From NCBI RefSeq assembly GCF_034933565.1, contig NZ_JAYFNG010000052.1:1-64000 (forward strand): a DNA stretch of 64,000 bases. Direction: 5' to 3'. Position 1 is the first letter of the stretch; every line of letters begins with the position of its first letter. The notes beneath the pieces were generated by a model, which saw nothing but the letters and a program-made list of their open reading frames with translations, was not told the origin of the DNA and did not search any database. The stretch comes from Raineyella sp034933565. GTDB lineage: Bacteria; Actinomycetota; Actinomycetes; Propionibacteriales; Propionibacteriaceae. The position numbers and the translations under genes were made by a program. Positions 42,905 to 51,703 of the stretch are shown one piece after another.

Positions 42905-44289
42905 CGATCGACTCCTCCGATCACCATGTCGAGACTTGCCCCGGCGACGGAGACGTCGGAGAGCATGGCTCCCTTCGCCATCGCCGGGAGGCCCTGCAGA
43001 TTCGCGAAACTGGGGTCGCGGAAATGTGCCCGGTAGGGCCGGGTGCCGCCGTCGGAGACGACGTGCGCGCCGAGCTCCCCCTTGGGGCTCTCCACCGGGA
43101 CGTACGCCTGGCCGGGCGGGACCTGGAAGCCCTCGGTGACCAGCTTGAAGTGGTGGATCAGCGACTCCATCGACTCGCCCATGATGTGGCGGATGTGCTC
43201 GTTGGCGTTGCCCTGGCCGTCGGGGCCGACGGTCAGCCGGGCGGGCCAGGCGATCTTCGGGTCGTCCACCATCCAGGGCTGCCCGTCCATCCGCTCCAGC
43301 CGGTCGATCGCCTGGTCGATGATCTTCAGCGCCTCGAACATCTCGTCGCGACGGACCACGAACCGCGCGTACGCGTCACAGCCGTCGTCGGTGACGACGT
43401 CGAAGTCGTACGTCTCGTAGCCGCAGTACGGCTGCTTCTTGCGCAGGTCCCAGTCCAGGCCGGTGGCCCGCAGCGGCGGTCCGGAGGTGCCCAGGGCCAT
43501 GCAGGCGGACAGGTCGAGGAAGCCGATGCCGTTGTCCAGCCGGGCCCGGAAGATCGGGTTGTCGTCGCACAGCTGGCCGACCTCGGGCAGGTGGGCGTGC
43601 AGCCAGGCCGACATCTCCCGCAGCTTGGGGATGGCTCCGGCGGGCAGATCGTTGGCGACGCCGCCGGGACGGATGAAGCCGTTGTTCATCCGCAGGCCGG
43701 TGATCATCTCGATCATGTCGAAGATCACCTCGCGCTCGCGGAACGCGACGGTCATCACGGTGGTGGCGCCCATCTCGTTGCCGGTGGTGCCGATGGCGAC
43801 CAGATGGTTGACGATCCGGTTCATCTCCATCAGCAGGACCCGCATCACGCTGGCCTTCTCCGGCACGTCCGCCTCGATGCCGAGCAGCCGCTCCACCCCT
43901 AGGCAGTAGGACACCTCCTGGAAGAACGGGGTGAGGTAGTCCATCCGGGTGCACAGGGTCACGCCCTGCGACCAGGTGCGGTACTCCATCGACTTCTCGA
44001 TGCCGGTGTGCAGATAGCCGATCGCGACCCGGCAGTCGGTCACGGTCTCACCGTCGAGCTCGAGGATCAGCCGCAGCACACCGTGCGTGGAGGGGTGCTG
44101 GGGGCCCATGTTGACGACGATGGTCTCGTCGCCGCGCTCGGCCTGGGCCTCGGCGATGTCGTCCCAGTCGCCGCCGTCGGCGTAGTAGGTGGCGTCGACG
44201 TCCGGGTCACCGGTCTGGCGGTACGGGTCCGCACCGGCCGCGGTGGTGTCGTCGAGGATCTCCTCGTCGTGGAATTCGGTGCTGCTCAT
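42901..44289 (-). CDS. nuoD: NADH-quinone oxidoreductase subunit D
   Basis: The 49-kDa subunit lining the quinone chamber with NuoB, 462 residues. NMGPQHPSTHGVLRLILEL has the conserved quinone-site His, and GYLHTGIEKSMEYRTW and VESPKGELGAHVVSDGG follow. The first ~50 residues are acidic and variable. The ATG overlaps the nuoC stop. Confidence 0.96.
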   Translation of the reverse strand: MSSTEFHDEEILDDTTAAGADPYRQTGDPDVDATYYADGGDWDDIAEAQAERGDETIVVNMGPQHPSTHGVLRLILELDGETVTDCRVAIGYLHTGIEKSMEYRTWSQGVTLCTRMDYLTPFFQEVSYCLGVERLLGIEADVPEKASVMRVLLMEMNRIVNHLVAIGTTGNEMGATTVMTVAFREREVIFDMIEMITGLRMNNGFIRPGGVANDLPAGAIPKLREMSAWLHAHLPEVGQLCDDNPIFRARLDNGIGFLDLSACMALGTSGPPLRATGLDWDLRKKQPYCGYETYDFDVVTDDGCDAYARFVVRRDEMFEALKIIDQAIDRLERMDGQPWMVDDPKIAWPARLTVGPDGQGNANEHIRHIMGESMESLIHHFKLVTEGFQVPPGQAYVPVESPKGELGAHVVSDGGTRPYRAHFRDPSFANLQGLPAMAKGAMLSDVSVAGASLDMVIGGVDR

Positions 44290-44993
44290 GAGTTGTAGTC
44301 CCTCCGCTCGTGGACCGGGGAGTTCGTGGCGCCGTGGAACTCGATCGGGATGCCGCCCAGCGGGTAGTCCTTGCGCTGCGGGTGGCCGGGCCAGTCGTCC
44401 GGCATCTCGATCCGGGTCAGGGCCGGGTGGCCGTCGAAGATGATCCCGAAGAAGTCGTACGTCTCCCGCTCGTGCCAGTCGGCCGTCGGGTAGGTGGCCA
44501 CCACCGAGGGGATGTGCGGATCGGCGTCGGGGCAGGTCACCTCGAGCCGGATCCAGCGGTTGTGCGTCATCGAGAGCAGGTGGTAGACGGCGTGCAGTTC
44601 GGCACCCCGATCGGTCGGGTAGTGCACCCCGGACACGCCGGAGCACCACTCGAAGCGCAGCATCGGGTCGTCCCGCAGCACCCGGGCGACCTCGGCGATG
44701 TGCTCGCGCTCGACGAACAGGGTGATCTCGCCACGGTCGATGACGACCTTGCGGATCGCCGTGTCCGGGTCACCGATGCCGGCGCGCAGACGCTCCACGG
44801 CGTCGTCGTACCAGCCGCCGTACGGGGGACGGCTGGCCTGCGGCATCTCGACGTACCAGGTCATGTCGTTGTATCCGGAGACGTCGGCGGTGGTCGACGC
44901 GTGGAACATGCCCTGGCGGACGTCGAGGACCTCACGCTCCTGGCGGGGGCGCTGCTCGCTCTCGGGGACGGCGGGGACGTTCTGTTCACTCAT
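44286..44993 (-). CDS. nuoC: NADH-quinone oxidoreductase subunit C
   Basis: The 30-kDa hydrophilic subunit, 235 residues. The signature HERETYDFFGIIFDGHPALTRI and DWPGHPQRKDYPLGG are intact, unlike the divergent paralogue at 16541-17194. The N-terminal ~60 residues are polar. Starts overlap the nuoB stop. Confidence 0.95.
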   Translation of the reverse strand: MSEQNVPAVPESEQRPRQEREVLDVRQGMFHASTTADVSGYNDMTWYVEMPQASRPPYGGWYDDAVERLRAGIGDPDTAIRKVVIDRGEITLFVEREHIAEVARVLRDDPMLRFEWCSGVSGVHYPTDRGAELHAVYHLLSMTHNRWIRLEVTCPDADPHIPSVVATYPTADWHERETYDFFGIIFDGHPALTRIEMPDDWPGHPQRKDYPLGGIPIEFHGATNSPVHERRDYNS

Positions 44994-45544
44994 CGGAGCA
45001 AGCCCTTCTGCTCGGCGAGGGGGGAGGCGACCAGCTGGCGAGCCTCCCGGGCGATCGCGGCGTCCCGCTCGTCGGCGCCGATCGGCGCGTTCTGCACGAT
45101 GGTGCGCAGCTTCATGATGCCGTCGATCAGCATCTCCGGACGCGGCGGGCAGCCGGGGACGTAGACGTCGACGGGGACGATGTGGTCGACGCCCTGGACC
45201 AGCGCGTAGTTGTTGAACATGCCGCCGGAGGAGGCGCACACGCCCATCGACAGTACGCGCTTCGGCTCGGCCATCTGGTCGTAGATCTGCCGGACGACCG
45301 GGGCGAACTTCTGACTCACCCGGCCGGCGACGATCATCAGGTCGGCCTGGCGGGGCGAGGCCCGGAAGACCTCCTGACCCCAGCGACCCGCGTCGTGCGG
45401 GGTGGCGCCGAAGGACATCATCTCGATCGCGCAGCAGGCCAGGCCGAAGGTGGCCGGCCAGAAGGACGCCTTCCGCGCCCAGCCGAACAGCTGTTCGGCG
45501 GTGGTCAGCAGGATCCCCTGGGGGATCTTGTCCTCGACACCCAT
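44990..45544 (-). CDS. nuoB: NADH-quinone oxidoreductase subunit B
   Basis: Carries cluster N2, the last electron donor to quinone. 184 residues with FGLACCAIEMMSFGA (tandem Cys), GVCASSGGMF and VPGCPPRPEMLIDG. RASPRQADLMIVAGRVSQK is the usual conserved segment. It is 45 bp downstream of nuoA. Confidence 0.96.
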   Translation of the reverse strand: MGVEDKIPQGILLTTAEQLFGWARKASFWPATFGLACCAIEMMSFGATPHDAGRWGQEVFRASPRQADLMIVAGRVSQKFAPVVRQIYDQMAEPKRVLSMGVCASSGGMFNNYALVQGVDHIVPVDVYVPGCPPRPEMLIDGIMKLRTIVQNAPIGADERDAAIAREARQLVASPLAEQKGLLR

Positions 45545-45589
45545 ATCAGCACCTCACAATTCGGCTGTGGACGGACGTGGCGACGCGTG

Positions 45590-45952
45590 TCAGTCCCACT
45601 CGAGACCCCCACGGCGCCACTCGTAGATGTAGGCCAGGAAGACCAGGCCGATGAAGATCAGCATCTGCACCAGGGCGAAGGACCGCAGCCCGGGCATCTC
45701 GAGGGAGACGGCCCACGGGTAGAGGAAGACGACCTCGATGTCGAAGATGATGAAGAGCATCGCGGTGATGTAGTACTTCACCGGGAACCGGCCACCACCG
45801 ACCGGCTGGGGGGTGGGCTCGATGCCACACTCGTACGAATCGGACTTGACCCGGTTGTACCGGGACGGCCCGATGATCGCCGACACCAGAGCGACGGCCG
45901 CCATGATGGCGCCCATCACCAGCATCAGGATCAACGGAAGGTACATGTTCAT
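45590..45952 (-). CDS. nuoA: NADH-quinone oxidoreductase subunit A
   Basis: A three-helix membrane subunit of 120 residues. SDSYECGIEPTPQP is the conserved loop with the redox-sensitive Cys, and FIIFDIEVVFLYPWAV the second helix with its acidic residues. The ATG at 45952 has GGAAAGGACC upstream. It follows the menJ-like gene by 78 bp without a terminator, so the operon probably begins with menJ. Confidence 0.95.
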   Translation of the reverse strand: MNMYLPLILMLVMGAIMAAVALVSAIIGPSRYNRVKSDSYECGIEPTPQPVGGGRFPVKYYITAMLFIIFDIEVVFLYPWAVSLEMPGLRSFALVQMLIFIGLVFLAYIYEWRRGGLEWD

Positions 45953-46030
45953 CGCCAGGTCCTTTCCTGTGCCGTGTCCATCCTCGCAGCCCTCTCTGTC
46001 ATTTCCGTCACCCGCCCCGGCCGAGGTTAC

Positions 46031-47350
46031 TCAGACCGACGGGGCGATCTTCACGAGGGTGTTGATCACCCGATCGAAGGCGTCTCCGTCGCGCTGGTCG
46101 GTGAGCCCGGCCAACAATTTGTGCACCAGCCGCATCAGGGTGTGGCGTGGCAGTCCGTGGTGCACGGCGATCCGCATCACCGTGGGGTTGCCGATCAGCC
46201 GGGCGAAGACCGCGCCGAGGCGGTAGTACTTGCCCAGCTCGTCCTTCATCAGCAGCGGGTAGCCGCGCAGCGCCCGCTCGGCCGACGCGGTGCCGAAGCC
46301 CCGCGACTTCGCGTCGACGATGACCCCGGCCGCGACCCGGCCGGCCTGCATGGCCGAGTCGATGCCCTCACCGTTGAACGGGTTGACCATGCCGCCGGCG
46401 TCGCCGACCAGCACCAGCCCGTCGCGGTAGTGGGGCTTGCGGTTGAACGCCATCGGCAGCGCCATGCCCTTGATCGGCACCTGGAGGTTCTCGGGGCGGA
46501 AGCCCCATTCCTCCGGGGTGTTCTCCAGCCAGGTCCGCATCATCGCGCGGTAGTCGGTCTTCGCGAACGCCGGGGAGGTGTTCAGCATGCCGAGGCCGAC
46601 GTTGACCGAGCCGTCCCCCATCGGGAAGGCCCAGCCGTAGCCGGGCAGCAGGTTCGAGGCACCCGGGGTGCCGTCCCACAGCTCCAGCCAGGACTCCATG
46701 TACTCCCCGTCGTGGCGCGGCGAGGTGACGTACGACCGGACGGCCACCCCCATCGGGCGTTTCTCGTCGCGGGTGATGCCCATCGCGACGGCCAGCCGGG
46801 AGGAGTTGCCGTCCGCGGCGACCACCACCGGCGCCCGGAACGTACGACCGTCCTTGGTCCGCACACCGACGATCCGCCCGCCGCGCAGCACCGGCTCGGT
46901 GACGTGCGCCCCCTCGACCAGCCGGGCACCGCGACCGACGGCGTGGCGGGCGAGCAGCTCGTCCAGCTCCGCCCGTCGCCGGGTCATGCCGTAGTGCGGG
47001 AAGTCGGCCAGCTCGGGCCAGTCGAGGGTGAACGGACGCCCGTTGCCGCCGTAGACCCGCAGCCCACGGTTGTGCACCCAGCCGGCATCCTCCGAGGTGT
47101 CCAGGCCGAGACGGACCAGCTCCTTGACCGCCCGGGGAGTCAGGCCGTCACCGCAGATCTTGTCCCGGGGGAAGGTGGCCTTCTCCAACAGTGCGACGTC
47201 GAGGCCCAGACCGGCCAGGTGGGCGGCAGCGGTGGAGCCGCCGGGGCCGGCACCGACGATCACCACGTCATGCTCGGACACCACATCACGCTCGGATGAG
47301 GTGTGCACTCCCCCCGCGGCGCTCACTGCTGCCTGGTTGGCGGGGGACAT
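46031..47350 (-). CDS. menJ: Geranylgeranyl reductase-family flavoprotein, MenJ-like menaquinone reductase
   Basis: An FAD-dependent reductase of 439 residues. The FAD-binding HDVVIVGAGPGGSTAAAHLA is N-terminal, DKICGDGLTPRAVKELVRLG follows, and the C-terminal GDAGGMVNPFNGEGIDSAMQAGR binds FAD. MenJ saturates one isoprene unit of menaquinone in mycobacteria; its place directly upstream of nuoA supports the same role here, but family members also act on other isoprenoids. The ATG at 47350 has AGGAG seven bases upstream; a GTG two codons earlier is less well spaced. Confidence 0.85.
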   Translation of the reverse strand: MSPANQAAVSAAGGVHTSSERDVVSEHDVVIVGAGPGGSTAAAHLAGLGLDVALLEKATFPRDKICGDGLTPRAVKELVRLGLDTSEDAGWVHNRGLRVYGGNGRPFTLDWPELADFPHYGMTRRRAELDELLARHAVGRGARLVEGAHVTEPVLRGGRIVGVRTKDGRTFRAPVVVAADGNSSRLAVAMGITRDEKRPMGVAVRSYVTSPRHDGEYMESWLELWDGTPGASNLLPGYGWAFPMGDGSVNVGLGMLNTSPAFAKTDYRAMMRTWLENTPEEWGFRPENLQVPIKGMALPMAFNRKPHYRDGLVLVGDAGGMVNPFNGEGIDSAMQAGRVAAGVIVDAKSRGFGTASAERALRGYPLLMKDELGKYYRLGAVFARLIGNPTVMRIAVHHGLPRHTLMRLVHKLLAGLTDQRDGDAFDRVINTLVKIAPSV

Positions 47351-47390
47351 GGACACGCTCCTGTGGGGTCGGGCCGGCGGGGGTCGGGAT

Positions 47391-47419
47391 CGTCGATCTG
47401 CGCGCCGCGCAGATCGACG
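47391..47419. promoter_or_regulatory. 29-bp perfect palindrome upstream of menJ
   Basis: cgtcgatctgcgcg-c-cgcgcagatcgacg has 14-bp perfect arms around one base. It lies 41 bp before the menJ ATG, next to an AT-richer patch (gatattc) that could hold a -10. It could be an operator or a hairpin in the mRNA leader. Confidence 0.55.
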
Positions 47420-47493
47420 GATATTCGCAGTTTACGACTCCCGCCGTGCTAGAGCGAACCCTCAACATTCTACGTTTCCCCTAGTCAGAGCTT

Positions 47494-47518
47494 TATTGCG
47501 CGAGGGATTTCCGCAATA
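47494..47518. promoter_or_regulatory. Inverted repeat TATTGCG-N11-CGCAATA
   Basis: Seven-base arms separated by 11 bases in the AT-rich middle of the menJ-menF divergent spacer (47351-47630). Likely a transcription-factor site. Part of it (ttgcgcgagggat, 47496-47508) is nearly repeated in the korA spacer. Confidence 0.45.
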
Positions 47519-47618
47519 CTTCCGTGGTGTTATTCATCTGTGACTCGCGGGATGAGGGACCGGCGGAACCACGTCGGCGGGTGGTGCGGAAGCACCTCGG
47601 CGGGTGGTGTCGACGGGC

Positions 47619-47624
47619 TAGAGT
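47619..47624 (+). promoter_or_regulatory. -10 element of a leaderless menF transcript
   Basis: TAGAGT is followed by six bases and the GTG start codon of menF. No SD is visible. The -35 is unclear. Confidence 0.45.
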
Positions 47625-47630
47625 GCCGGG

Positions 47631-49022
47631 GTGATGCAGCCCGCCTCGCTCCCGCCCGTCCCCCGCCTGCATGCGGTCACCACCCCGCTCGACGATCCGG
47701 GTCCTCTGCAGGATTTCCTCCCCGACACTGGGGCGAGCGCCTGGTTCCATCGCGGGACAACGGGGGCAGGCGGCCGGGCCGCACGCGGGACAACGGGGGC
47801 GAGCAACCGGGCGATGCTCGACGACGGGGTGATCGGGCTCGGCGAGGCCGCCCGATGCGAGGTCGACTCGTTGGCCGAGGCCGACGCCTGGTGGCGGGCG
47901 GTGGTGGCCGCGATGCCCGCCGGCCCGGGGTCGGACGACCTGCCCTCGGGGGTCGGGCCGCTGGCCTTCGGATCCTTCACCTTCGACCACGACCACACGA
48001 CCCGCCGTTCGGTGTTGGTGGTGCCGTCGCTGGTGCTCGGCAGCCGCGACGGCCAGCACTGGATGACCCGGATCGGCCCGGTCGATCAGCCGTTGCCGGA
48101 GCCGGCGCTGCCGCCCCGGCCCCCCGCCCCGATCGGTCCCGGGGCGGTGTCCTGGTCGGACGGAGCGATGTCCGGCCCGGATTGGGAGGCGGCGGTCGGC
48201 ACCGCCGTCCGCCGGATCGCCGGTGGACGGCTGCAGAAGGTCGTGCTGGCCAGGGATGTCGTCGCCACCACCCAGGGCCGGATCGACCCGCGGTGGCTGG
48301 TCGGGCGGCTCGGGCCGCGATATCCACGCTGCTGGACCTTCTGGGTCGACGACATGGTCGGCGCGACCCCCGAGATGCTGGTCCGGGTCGACCAGGGGCT
48401 GGTCACCTCGCGGGTGCTCGCCGGCACCATCTGGCGTGGGGCGATGGGCCCGAAGCGGCGGGCCGTGGGCGAGACCGGCCACCGGGAGGTGGAGGACACC
48501 CTCTCCTCCCGGGCGATCGCCGAAGTGTTGTCCCAGTCGGAGAAGAACCTCGGTGAGCACGCCCTGGCCGTCGAATCGGTGGCCCGGGCGCTGGCGCCGT
48601 ACTCGACCAGCATGAACGTGCCGGAGACCCCGTACGTCCTGGAACTGCCCAATGTGATGCACCTGGCCACCGACGTCAACGCGGCGGTCCGGCCGGGGAC
48701 CACGGCGCTGGCCCTGGCCGCGGCGCTGCACCCGAGTGCCGCGGTGTGCGGCACCCCGACCGATGTCGCCCGGGCCACCATCGCCGAGATCGAGGGCCTG
48801 GACCGGGGTCGTTACTCGGGACCGGTCGGCTGGATCGACGCCCGGGGCAACGGCGAGTGGGCGATCGCCCTGCGCTGTGGCCGGCTGCTCCCCGACGGGC
48901 ACTCGATCGAGCTGTTCGCCGGCTGCGGGATCGTCGCCGACTCCGAACCGGCCAACGAGCTGGCCGAGTCGAACGCGAAGCTCGTCCCGATGCGCGACGC
49001 GCTGGAGGAACAGCGGGACTGA
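47631..49022 (+). CDS. menF: Isochorismate synthase (menaquinone entry enzyme)
   Basis: Converts chorismate to isochorismate. The chorismate-binding domain (about residues 185-460) contains RLQKVVLARDVVA, SRVLAGTIWRG, HLATDVNAAV, HPSAAVCGTPTDVARATIAE, GRYSGPVGWIDARGNGEWAIALR and GCGIVADSEPANELAES. The N-terminal ~170 residues are poorly conserved, with a TTGA duplication (RGTTGAGGRAARGTTGAS). Starts GTG-ATG are adjacent; the -10 spacing favours the GTG. It diverges from menJ and is convergent with the OYE gene. EntC cannot be excluded by sequence alone, but the men context decides. Confidence 0.9.
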   Translation: MMQPASLPPVPRLHAVTTPLDDPGPLQDFLPDTGASAWFHRGTTGAGGRAARGTTGASNRAMLDDGVIGLGEAARCEVDSLAEADAWWRAVVAAMPAGPGSDDLPSGVGPLAFGSFTFDHDHTTRRSVLVVPSLVLGSRDGQHWMTRIGPVDQPLPEPALPPRPPAPIGPGAVSWSDGAMSGPDWEAAVGTAVRRIAGGRLQKVVLARDVVATTQGRIDPRWLVGRLGPRYPRCWTFWVDDMVGATPEMLVRVDQGLVTSRVLAGTIWRGAMGPKRRAVGETGHREVEDTLSSRAIAEVLSQSEKNLGEHALAVESVARALAPYSTSMNVPETPYVLELPNVMHLATDVNAAVRPGTTALALAAALHPSAAVCGTPTDVARATIAEIEGLDRGRYSGPVGWIDARGNGEWAIALRCGRLLPDGHSIELFAGCGIVADSEPANELAESNAKLVPMRDALEEQRD

Positions 49023-49037
49023 CGGCCACACCCCTCC

Positions 49038-49063
49038 GGTCCCCGGTCCCGGCCCCGGGGACC
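49038..49063. terminator. Bidirectional hairpin between menF and the OYE gene
   Basis: ggtccccgg (49038-49046) and ccggggacc (49055-49063) form a perfect 9-bp stem 15 bp past the menF stop, in a convergent spacer. Confidence 0.65.
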
Positions 49064-49157
49064 CGGTTTCCCGGCCAGGAGCGCCAGGCCGGGTGGCTCT
49101 GGTCGGGAGGCCGTCGGCGGGCGCGCCGGGAAACCGCCGGGCGGGTGGCCCCCGGGC

Positions 49158-50267
49158 TCAGCGGAAGGGCAGTGCCCGGCCGTACTGGACCGGGAACCGG
49201 CTCGGTCCGCCGTCCAGGTGTGCCTCCCAGCGGGCCGGGGCGTACGGATCGCGGAGCAGCTCACGGGCGACCATCACCGCGTCCGCGCGGCCCTCGACCA
49301 GCACCGCCTCGGCCTGGTCGGCGTCGACGATGATCCCGACCGTGCTGACCGGGATCCCGACCGCCTCGCGGACCTCCTCGGCGAACCGCACCTGGTAGCC
49401 CGGCCCGACCCTGGTCGGTCGGGACCGTGGCGAGACCCCGCCGGTGGACACGTCGATCAGGTCCACCCCGTGCTCCTCCAGCAGGCCGGCGAACGTACGG
49501 GTCTGCTCCAGGGTCCAGCTGTCCTCCTCGAGGCCGTTCTCGGCGAACCAGTCGGTGGCCGAGACCCGGTAGAGCACCGGGACGTCGGGCCCGACCTCGT
49601 CGCGTACCGCGTCGACGACGGCCAGCGGCAGCCGGACCCGGCCCTCGAAGGAGCCACCCCAGTCGTCGGTCCGTCGATTGGTGAGCGGGGAGCAGAACTG
49701 GTGCAGCAGGTAGCCGTGGGCCCCGTGGATCTCGACCGTGTCGAAGCCCGCCTCCAGTGCGCGGCGCGCGGCGGACCGGAACCCCTCGATCACCGAGACG
49801 ACGTCGGCGGCGGTCATCGCCCGGGGGGTGGTGTGCTGTTCGTCGAAGGCGAGCGCGCTCGGGGCGACCGGGACCCAGCCGCCGTGCTGCACCGGCACGC
49901 TCCCCACGCCCGCCCAGGGCTGCCAGGTGCCGGCCTTGCGACCGGCGTGGTTCAGCTGGATGCCGACCATCGCACCGAGCCGGTGGCACAAGTCGACGAT
50001 GGGCGCGAACGCATCCGCCTGCGCGTCGTTCCACAGCCCGAGGTCCCACGGCGAGATCCGCCCCAACGGCAGCACGCCGGTCGCCTCCACCATCACCAGG
50101 CCCGCGCCGCCACCGGCCCGGGAGGCCAGGTGTTGCAGGTGGAAGTCTGTGGGACAGCCGGCCGAGATGCCGGACGGGGCCGCGGAGTACATGCACATCG
50201 GGGACATCCAGACCCGGTTCGGGAGCGTCGTGCCCCGCAGGGTCAGTGGCGTGAACAGTTGCGACAT
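49158..50267 (-). CDS. NADH:flavin oxidoreductase, YqjM-type old yellow enzyme
   Basis: An FMN-dependent ene-reductase of 369 residues. LFTPLTLRGTTLPNRVWMSP, with the redox-tuning Cys in SPMCMYSA, marks the YqjM (class III) type. QLNHAGRKA, EIHGAHGYLLHQF, SPLTNRRTDDWGG and the C-terminal VMVARELLRDPY are family motifs. The physiological substrate is unknown. The ATG at 50267 (MSQLFTPL) is chosen; 17 extra in-frame residues upstream have no homology. Not obviously related to menaquinone synthesis despite the location. Confidence 0.9.
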   Translation of the reverse strand: MSQLFTPLTLRGTTLPNRVWMSPMCMYSAAPSGISAGCPTDFHLQHLASRAGGGAGLVMVEATGVLPLGRISPWDLGLWNDAQADAFAPIVDLCHRLGAMVGIQLNHAGRKAGTWQPWAGVGSVPVQHGGWVPVAPSALAFDEQHTTPRAMTAADVVSVIEGFRSAARRALEAGFDTVEIHGAHGYLLHQFCSPLTNRRTDDWGGSFEGRVRLPLAVVDAVRDEVGPDVPVLYRVSATDWFAENGLEEDSWTLEQTRTFAGLLEEHGVDLIDVSTGGVSPRSRPTRVGPGYQVRFAEEVREAVGIPVSTVGIIVDADQAEAVLVEGRADAVMVARELLRDPYAPARWEAHLDGGPSRFPVQYGRALPFR

Positions 50268-50439
50268 GCGATGAGGGTAGACCCCGGGACGGTCCGTCAT
50301 CCGTCCCGCCATTTCCACCTCACGGACGTCCGCCGGCGCCGCAACCTTCCCTGGTCACCATGCTGTAACGGGCTTCCATCGGCATGTCGAGGCCTCGCCG
50401 GTCGATCACCCGTCCAACCGGACACCGAGCCTCTCTCAG

Positions 50440-50453
50440 CATAATCTCAGGAC
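50440..50453 (+). promoter_or_regulatory. -10 element before unknown paralogue 1
   Basis: CATAAT (50440-50445), then CTCAGGAC and the ATG at 50454. The same layout (hexamer, eight bases YTCAGRAC, ATG) is found before the second paralogue. No SD; probably leaderless. Confidence 0.45.
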
Positions 50454-51617
50454 ATGATTCCTTTGCCTGCCCGGGGCGTTCCTCGCGCCATTCAGGGCAT
50501 CGACGACGTGCACCGTGTGTGCGACCCGGAGGTGCTGCGCGAAGTCCCCCGCCCCAGTCCTCCGATGCGCCGGCGACAACCCCACCGATCCTCGGGGACC
50601 GCCCACTCCATAGGGATCAGTCAGCCGCCGACGTACGAGCGGATCCGCGTACCGCTGAAGGGCTGGGGCATCCACAGCATCGACGTGCTGAACACCCTTC
50701 CCGCGCTGATGGCCGCCGACGGCCTGCTCTTCGATGCCGAGATCATCGGCGCCTGGATCTGCGAACAGGGCGGCGTACGCCTCGTCCTGCGCGCGGTCGA
50801 CCGGCCACGCGAAGCGCCGTTCGGCTTCACGGTGACCCGGGCCGACACCACCGACAGTGACGATCTCGCAGCAGGCCTGTGGACCGGTCTACTGCGGGTC
50901 CGCGAACTCGTCGCCCAAGGCGTGAACGGCGACGGCGCCCCCGGCGAGGACGGCATCCGCTGGCTGACCGACCCTGCCGATGACGCACCCTGGACAGAGC
51001 CGATCCCCAGCATCGATACGCCCGTCGACATGGCGCCGGCAGCCCGGTTCGACAAAGATCCTGATCCCGTCCCTCCCGAGCATTACGACGACCTGGCCCA
51101 CCCCGCGTGGCACGGGATGGCAAACGTCGCCGATCTGCGTTATCGCTGGCGCGGAACGTTGTGGTCCACAACGCACGTGACCTGGTATGTCAGCGCCGAT
51201 TCACCCCGCGCCGGCTGGCCACGAGCGGGGCTCCTGCTCGCTGTCTGGGCAGTTTCCCCCGGAATCTTCTACACCATCTTCCACGATCCCCGGTTCGGTA
51301 ACTCCGAAGAGGACCACAGGATGGTTCGAGAAATGCTGCCAGCGAGTCAGCCACGGCCACGCTGGGGAAACATCCAATACGCCGGCGGCTACTGGTGTCA
51401 CAACTGGGACCCGGGGTATGTCGCAGAACAGGATTTGATGCTGGAAGAAACTGTAGCCGTGACCCCGCCGTTGGCCTACACGCAACCCGAACGATACGTC
51501 TGGCAGGACACCGTCATCTGGGAGCGACGACACAGCTTGCCACCACCGCCGCCCATCCCTGAATCGTGGGTCACCATCTACACCCAAGAGGTCGACCATC
51601 CTGGCGATTCCACCTGA
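50454..51617 (+). CDS. Protein of unknown function, tandem paralogue 1
   Basis: 387 residues, no recognised domain, signal peptide or membrane segment. It starts MIPLPARGVPRAIQGIDDVH. A conserved middle block has WGIHSIDVLNTLPALMAADG and DAEIIGAWICEQGG. The C-terminal third is rich in Trp, Tyr and Pro, with PRWGNIQYAGGYW and VWQDTVIWERRHSLPPPP. The sequence from residue ~60 onward is highly similar to the next gene, including long near-identical DNA, while the N-terminal 60 differ. The start at 50454 is supported by the shared N-terminal pattern. Sequence is slightly less GC-rich toward the 3' end. Function not inferred. Confidence 0.75.
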   Translation: MIPLPARGVPRAIQGIDDVHRVCDPEVLREVPRPSPPMRRRQPHRSSGTAHSIGISQPPTYERIRVPLKGWGIHSIDVLNTLPALMAADGLLFDAEIIGAWICEQGGVRLVLRAVDRPREAPFGFTVTRADTTDSDDLAAGLWTGLLRVRELVAQGVNGDGAPGEDGIRWLTDPADDAPWTEPIPSIDTPVDMAPAARFDKDPDPVPPEHYDDLAHPAWHGMANVADLRYRWRGTLWSTTHVTWYVSADSPRAGWPRAGLLLAVWAVSPGIFYTIFHDPRFGNSEEDHRMVREMLPASQPRPRWGNIQYAGGYWCHNWDPGYVAEQDLMLEETVAVTPPLAYTQPERYVWQDTVIWERRHSLPPPPPIPESWVTIYTQEVDHPGDST

Positions 51618-51689
51618 ACGGACAATGGTCGATCTCCATTGCCGCGACACCGGTCACCATTACGAGCCAAGCGTGTGACCTCGCGTTCT

Positions 51690-51703
51690 TATAGCTTCAG
51701 AAC
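51690..51703 (+). promoter_or_regulatory. -10 element before unknown paralogue 2
   Basis: TATAGC (51690-51695), eight bases TTCAGAAC, then the ATG at 51704. Matches the arrangement before paralogue 1. Confidence 0.5.

Noticed and set aside
49158..50267. OYE gene as part of menaquinone synthesis
   Set aside because: Family and motifs are those of a general ene-reductase; only its location suggests a link.
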